The notes beneath the pieces were generated by a model that saw only the letters and a list, made by a program, of their open reading frames with translations, did not search any database and was not told the origin of the DNA. From Thermococcus sp. LS1 (GTDB lineage: Archaea; Methanobacteriota_B; Thermococci; Thermococcales; Thermococcaceae), in contig NZ_SNUJ01000003.1 of assembly GCF_012027395.1 (NCBI RefSeq), positions 62,001-126,000 on the forward strand: 64,000 nucleotides of DNA, read 5' to 3'. A program made the translations under genes and the position numbers. How positions within the stretch are numbered: position 1 is the first letter of the stretch; every line of letters starts with the position of its first letter. Positions 60,631 to 64,000 of the stretch are shown one piece after another.

Positions 60631-61128
60631 TCACCCCCACACCCTCCACTCAGACGTTTTTTTCGCTCTACACTCAGGGCACAGAAGGAGATTCTTTCTT
60701 TCCCAAGGGTGTATTTTTTCGAGAGAAGCTATCAGATGCCTATATGTGTCGAAGGACTTTCCGCACTCACTGCAGCGGGCCATCTGTAGTTCCACAATCT
60801 GGTGCAGTTCGTCATGATCTGGTGTAGCAAGTTCGAATTGTGTGGTTAGCTTTATCGCACCCACGGGACATACGTCTTGGCAACGACCACAGAATATACA
60901 TCTCCCAAGGAAAAGATGGACGACTCTGATGCCCCTAGCCTCGTCTGTGAAAACTCTAATTGCTTGGGGAGGGCAGGCGTTAGCGCAGGCACCGCAACCT
61001 ATGCATGTTTCCTCGTTGATAACTGGTTTTCCTCTGTAATCATCTGGAACGTCAATCGGAGCGAAAGGATATTTTTCTGTGACACTACCTATGGAAATGG
61101 CCTTGCCCAGTAGTTTCAGCCTCCCCAT
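60631..61128 (-). CDS. Polyferredoxin-type hydrogenase subunit (NuoI/HycF-like), 165 aa
   Basis: Two 4Fe-4S cluster motifs, CIGCGACANACP and CIFCGRCQDVCP, carry electrons from the donor to the small subunit. Beyond the NuoI/MbhN core, the C-terminal 45 residues contain a four-cysteine zinc-ribbon/rubredoxin-like unit (CSECGKSF and CPECRAKK), an extension I associate with formate-hydrogenlyase-type subunits. The gene follows the large subunit gene by one base. Confidence 0.92.
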   Translation of the reverse strand: MGRLKLLGKAISIGSVTEKYPFAPIDVPDDYRGKPVINEETCIGCGACANACPPQAIRVFTDEARGIRVVHLFLGRCIFCGRCQDVCPVGAIKLTTQFELATPDHDELHQIVELQMARCSECGKSFDTYRHLIASLEKIHPWERKNLLLCPECRAKKTSEWRVWG

Positions 61129-61129
61129 T

Positions 61130-62752
61130 TCAGACCCTCCTCACGCCCTCCTTAAGCGGCCCCCTCCACAGAATCTTCCCGCTTTCAGAATCAATTATTG
61201 AAACGTGGTCTGTACAGGAGAAGCATGGATCTATGCTGGCTATTATTAGGGGAGCATCTGCAACGTCATTCCCTCTGAGCATTATAGGAACTGCCGGGAG
61301 GTTGTTATAGGTTGCAGCTCTTGGATGCCAGCGGTAAATCATGTTCTCTCCCCATGTTATCACGGCGTGGATGTTCTCCCCACGTGGAGCTTCAGTGACT
61401 CCGATACCGAGTTTGAATGGAGGAATCTCATATTCGTCATTTATCAGTTCTCCTGGCGGCATATTTTCCAGGGCCTGTCTTATCATATTGAAGCTCTCAA
61501 AAATTTCTTCGTATCTTACGAGGAACCTTGCAAAAACGTCCCCTTCTTTGTAAACCGGGACTTTGAAGTCCAAGTCCTTGTAAGCCGCGTAGGGATGGTC
61601 TCGCCTTATATCAGTGTCAATCCCGGAGCTCCTGGCCATGGGACCGACCACACCTATCTCTCTGGCCTCTTTCTTCGGTAGAACTCCGACACCCTCCATC
61701 CTTTCTCTGAGCTCCTTCATCTCAGCGATGTTATCAAGTACTTCCCTGCTCTCTTTTTCAACCATGTCCAGAAGTTTCAGCGTTTTTTCCTTTTTATCCT
61801 CCGTGATGTCTCTTCTTACTCCTCCGACAATATTTATTCCGTAGGTCTTTCTGTTGCCGGTTATGAGCTCTGCTATGTCCATTATGTATTCTCTGGCCCT
61901 CCAGATGTGCATGAAACCGCTGTCAAAGCCGAGAAGATGGCATACAACCCCGAACCAAAGGAGGTGGCTGTGAATTCTCTCTACCTCAAGCATTATTGTC
62001 CTTATGTACTGTGCTCTCTCCGGAACGTAGATGCCAGCAGCATCCTCAACTGCCTGACAGTATGCGGCGGAATGGGTGCAACCACAGATTCCACATATCC
62101 TCTCCGCGAGGAATGGGATTTGGTTTATTGTCATTCGTGATTCAGCAAGCTTCTCCATTCCCCTGTGGATGTGAAATCCCCTGTATTCCGCATCTACGAC
62201 TTTGTCTCCTTTAACATAGAGCTCAAAATACTCTGGTTCGTGAAGGGAGGGATGATATGGTCCTAGGGGTATCTCCATGACGTCTTTTTTGTGCTCCCTT
62301 TCTTTTTCTATGGGTTTTGACGGTGGAAGCTTTTTGTTGTAAGGAAAGTCTTTTCTCAGGGGATGGACTCCTTCTGGCCAATCGTCCGGTAGAATAAGCC
62401 TTTCGGGCTTTGGATGTCCACTGAAAACTATGCCGAGCATGTCCATGGCTTCTCTCTCTGACCATTCAGCACCCTTGATAACAGGGGTTATTGACGGTAT
62501 CTCAGGGCTCCCTTCGGGGGATGTTATCTTGAGAACCACATATCTTCCCTCTGTATCGCAGTTGAATATGTGGTACATTGCAAACCTCCCGTTTATGGGC
62601 CGTTCGTCTACTCCCATGCCACTAGAGTAGTAATAACCCCTCTCGAATAACGCCCTTGCAATCTCCCGTATATTGCTGGCGCCGACCTCGGCGACTGTCA
62701 TCTTATCATTGTGCTCCAGTATTTTACATCCTTTGAGGATATCAAATACCAT
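61130..62752 (-). CDS. [NiFe] hydrogenase large subunit, fused NuoC-NuoD type, 540 aa
   Basis: Residues 1-150 form the NuoC-like domain, and residues from about 165 the catalytic NuoD-like domain, as in HycE. Both nickel-binding cysteine pairs of an active hydrogenase are present: RICGICGCTHS near 215-225 and DPCFSCTDH near 510. This separates it from NuoD and Mbx subunits, which lack such cysteines. In mbh-type clusters the C and D parts are separate genes. The ATG follows GGTGGGGTGG. Confidence 0.95.
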   Translation of the reverse strand: MVFDILKGCKILEHNDKMTVAEVGASNIREIARALFERGYYYSSGMGVDERPINGRFAMYHIFNCDTEGRYVVLKITSPEGSPEIPSITPVIKGAEWSEREAMDMLGIVFSGHPKPERLILPDDWPEGVHPLRKDFPYNKKLPPSKPIEKEREHKKDVMEIPLGPYHPSLHEPEYFELYVKGDKVVDAEYRGFHIHRGMEKLAESRMTINQIPFLAERICGICGCTHSAAYCQAVEDAAGIYVPERAQYIRTIMLEVERIHSHLLWFGVVCHLLGFDSGFMHIWRAREYIMDIAELITGNRKTYGINIVGGVRRDITEDKKEKTLKLLDMVEKESREVLDNIAEMKELRERMEGVGVLPKKEAREIGVVGPMARSSGIDTDIRRDHPYAAYKDLDFKVPVYKEGDVFARFLVRYEEIFESFNMIRQALENMPPGELINDEYEIPPFKLGIGVTEAPRGENIHAVITWGENMIYRWHPRAATYNNLPAVPIMLRGNDVADAPLIIASIDPCFSCTDHVSIIDSESGKILWRGPLKEGVRRV

Positions 62753-62755
62753 AAT

Positions 62756-63637
62756 TTACCACCCCACCACTCCCAAAATCCAACTTAGGATTCCAACTAT
62801 TGCAAAACGCTTGAGGAATCTGGCGGCGTCTTTAGTCCTGAATCTTCCATAGTGGGCTTCAATTGACGCGTAAACAACTGATATGATGACTAGTCCAATG
62901 ACGTAGACTAGTACTCTCACTGTGCCATCTTGGGGCAGGAAGAAGTTCAGGAGTATCGTGGTGAGAAGTAGCCGTTTCACGTAGATTGAGAGCTTTAACA
63001 TTCCCAGGCCTTTCCCGCTGAACTCTATAAAGGGACCTTCGACTATCTCTGGTTCGGCTTCAGCGACGTCAAATGGGATTCTGGCTCCCGCGACGTATGC
63101 CATAACTGCGAATGCCAGAGCACCTGTTATGGTAGATACTTTTAGTTGGAGGGGGAAAAGTCGCGAGAACGAGAGACCCCCACTGGATGCTGCGAGTGCG
63201 GCCACTATAAAAGCCAAGGAGAATTCCTCTGCCATTATGATTGAAACTTCTCTGTGGGACCCTATTTGGGCATATGCACTTCCAGTTGAGAACGCTCCGA
63301 GGGCTATGGCGACGGCTGAGAGCGTTGAGAGGTATATGAAGGCGATTATATCCCCCCATGTGTCTAAAGAGCCAGGAAGTAGTGATGGGATGAACAAGGA
63401 CGCCGCCAATACAGATACAAGCGCTATTGCTGGTGCTGGTTCGAACAGCCACCTTACGGACTCCCTAGGCCTGACGTTTGGCCTTCTGAAGAGCTTTAAT
63501 AAATCAAGCCACGTCTGGATTAACGGCGGCCCTTGTCTTGACTGAAGTCTTGCTTTGACTTTCCTCTCGATTCCGTCTAATAACGGAGCAAAGAGTACTA
63601 TGAAGATTAGATTGAGGGCAGCATAAACTGCATTCAT
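62756..63637 (-). CDS. Membrane-anchor subunit (NuoH/HycD-like), 293 aa
   Basis: Eight hydrophobic helices. ERKVKARLQSRQGPPLIQTWLDLLKL and the acidic loop ARIPFDVAEAEPEIVEGPFIEFSG are hallmarks of NuoH/MbhM, the subunit linking the hydrogenase to the ion-translocating arm. ATG 63637 overlaps the stop of the preceding gene by four bases and is preceded by GGGGGTGTTC; an extension to 63685 is rejected. Confidence 0.94.
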   Translation of the reverse strand: MNAVYAALNLIFIVLFAPLLDGIERKVKARLQSRQGPPLIQTWLDLLKLFRRPNVRPRESVRWLFEPAPAIALVSVLAASLFIPSLLPGSLDTWGDIIAFIYLSTLSAVAIALGAFSTGSAYAQIGSHREVSIIMAEEFSLAFIVAALAASSGGLSFSRLFPLQLKVSTITGALAFAVMAYVAGARIPFDVAEAEPEIVEGPFIEFSGKGLGMLKLSIYVKRLLLTTILLNFFLPQDGTVRVLVYVIGLVIISVVYASIEAHYGRFRTKDAARFLKRFAIVGILSWILGVVGW

Positions 63638-64000
63638 AACAGAACACCCCCGAGTATTGTAAGGAGTATAAGGAGCATTAGCCAAGCTCCAGTCATCATC
63701 TTGTCCAAGTCGAAGGATGCTTCCTCAAAGCTGGACAAGACGGCTTTTGTGGCGTCCCATAGTCTTTTCGTGGTACATACACACCATTCTCCCCAGCTAT
63801 AAACATCCTCGAATTCTTCCTCAAAGGAGGCATAGTATGAGCTCGCTGGAAGCCTCATGGCCAGGGACTTTCTCGTGCCAGTTGTCCACACTGGAAGACT
63901 GATTTTGTATGGGAAAATGGCTAGTAACACTGCGGTCAGAGCTCCGGAGAATACCAGGAGAGCCAGAGGAGCTATGTTTCCAATACCGTCGGACACTATG
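63634..64000 (-). CDS. Proton-conducting membrane subunit (NuoL/HyfB-like), C-terminal part
   Basis: The frame is open to the right edge at 64000, so only the C-terminal part (about 121 residues) is seen. It has a hydrophobic helix, the PVWTTGTRKSLAMRLPASSYY segment (typical of the tail of HyfB/HycC-like subunits before the last helix), an amphipathic charged stretch and a final helix. The in-frame GTG at 63996 is not a credible start. It is the upstream member of the operon in this window; the electron-donor genes must lie beyond the edge. Confidence 0.8.
   Translation of the reverse strand, partial: IVSDGIGNIAPLALLVFSGALTAVLLAIFPYKISLPVWTTGTRKSLAMRLPASSYYASFEEEFEDVYSWGEWCVCTTKRLWDATKAVLSSFEEASFDLDKMMTGAWLMLLILLTILGGVLL

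Overview
The window is a chromosomal segment of a hyperthermophilic archaeon of the order Thermococcales, most likely a Thermococcus. The evidence is a dense set of archaeal and thermococcal genes (Hef, NOB1, GGGP synthase, sn-glycerol-1-phosphate dehydrogenase, AMP phosphorylase, PIN-domain ATPase, GPN-loop GTPase, stomatin/NfeD pair, DUF835, UPF0179, DUF63), a CGP-CTERM-type sorting tail, A/T-rich TATA boxes about 25 bp upstream of many starts (some leaderless), GGTG-type ribosome sites, an elongator tRNA-Met with an intron after position 37, and a group 4 [NiFe] hydrogenase joined to Mrp antiporter subunits.

Layout. 1-8.7 kb, mostly minus strand: a partial nucleotidyltransferase, a TPR-like protein, Sua5, a GT4 glycosyltransferase, a secreted CWB2-like protein, asparagine synthetase, a GPN GTPase and a MinD-like ATPase. 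8.8-15.7 kb: PINA, then a tandem array of five very small two-helix membrane/coiled-coil genes (the last broken by an amber codon), Maf, a PHP phosphoesterase, the methylmalonyl-CoA module (mutase small subunit, MeaB, epimerase) and a DUF835 protein. 15.7-16.1 kb: a decayed IS605-type tnpB element. 16.1-23.2 kb: smc-scpA and Hef. 23.2-35 kb: housekeeping genes (D-aminopeptidase, GGGPS, deoA, minD, stomatin-NfeD, a HhH-GPD glycosylase, nob1) with two probable guide RNAs, one H/ACA at 24.0 kb and one C/D at 34.4 kb. 35-41.3 kb: the 5-oxoprolinase genes pxpA-pxpB and pxpC, split by an AT-rich insert holding a CPBP-type membrane protein and a CGP-CTERM beta-propeller. 41.3-48.9 kb: UPF0179, egsA, DUF63, inositol monophosphatase, rhomboid, a transglutaminase-like lipoprotein, DEAD-box helicase and three tRNAs (Met, Lys, Leu). 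48.9-51.6 kb: an irregular, partly AT-rich region beside tRNA-Leu with hairpins, a PH-domain-like membrane protein with a tiny upstream partner, a gene broken by one UGA, and an unexplained structured element. 51.7-55.8 kb: XPD/DinG-type helicase and M42 aminopeptidase. 55.9-64 kb: one minus-strand operon for a membrane-bound hydrogenase-Mrp complex that runs off the right edge.

How the genes work together: egsA and GGGPS are consecutive steps of archaeal ether lipid synthesis. smc-scpA, two MinD-like ATPases, Hef, the XPD-like helicase and the glycosylase serve chromosome maintenance. The mutase subunit, MeaB and epimerase interconvert methylmalonyl-CoA and succinyl-CoA. The terminal operon couples H2 evolution to ion pumping, but the electron-donor module (formate or CO) lies outside the window. 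No CRISPR array, rRNA or intact transposase was seen.
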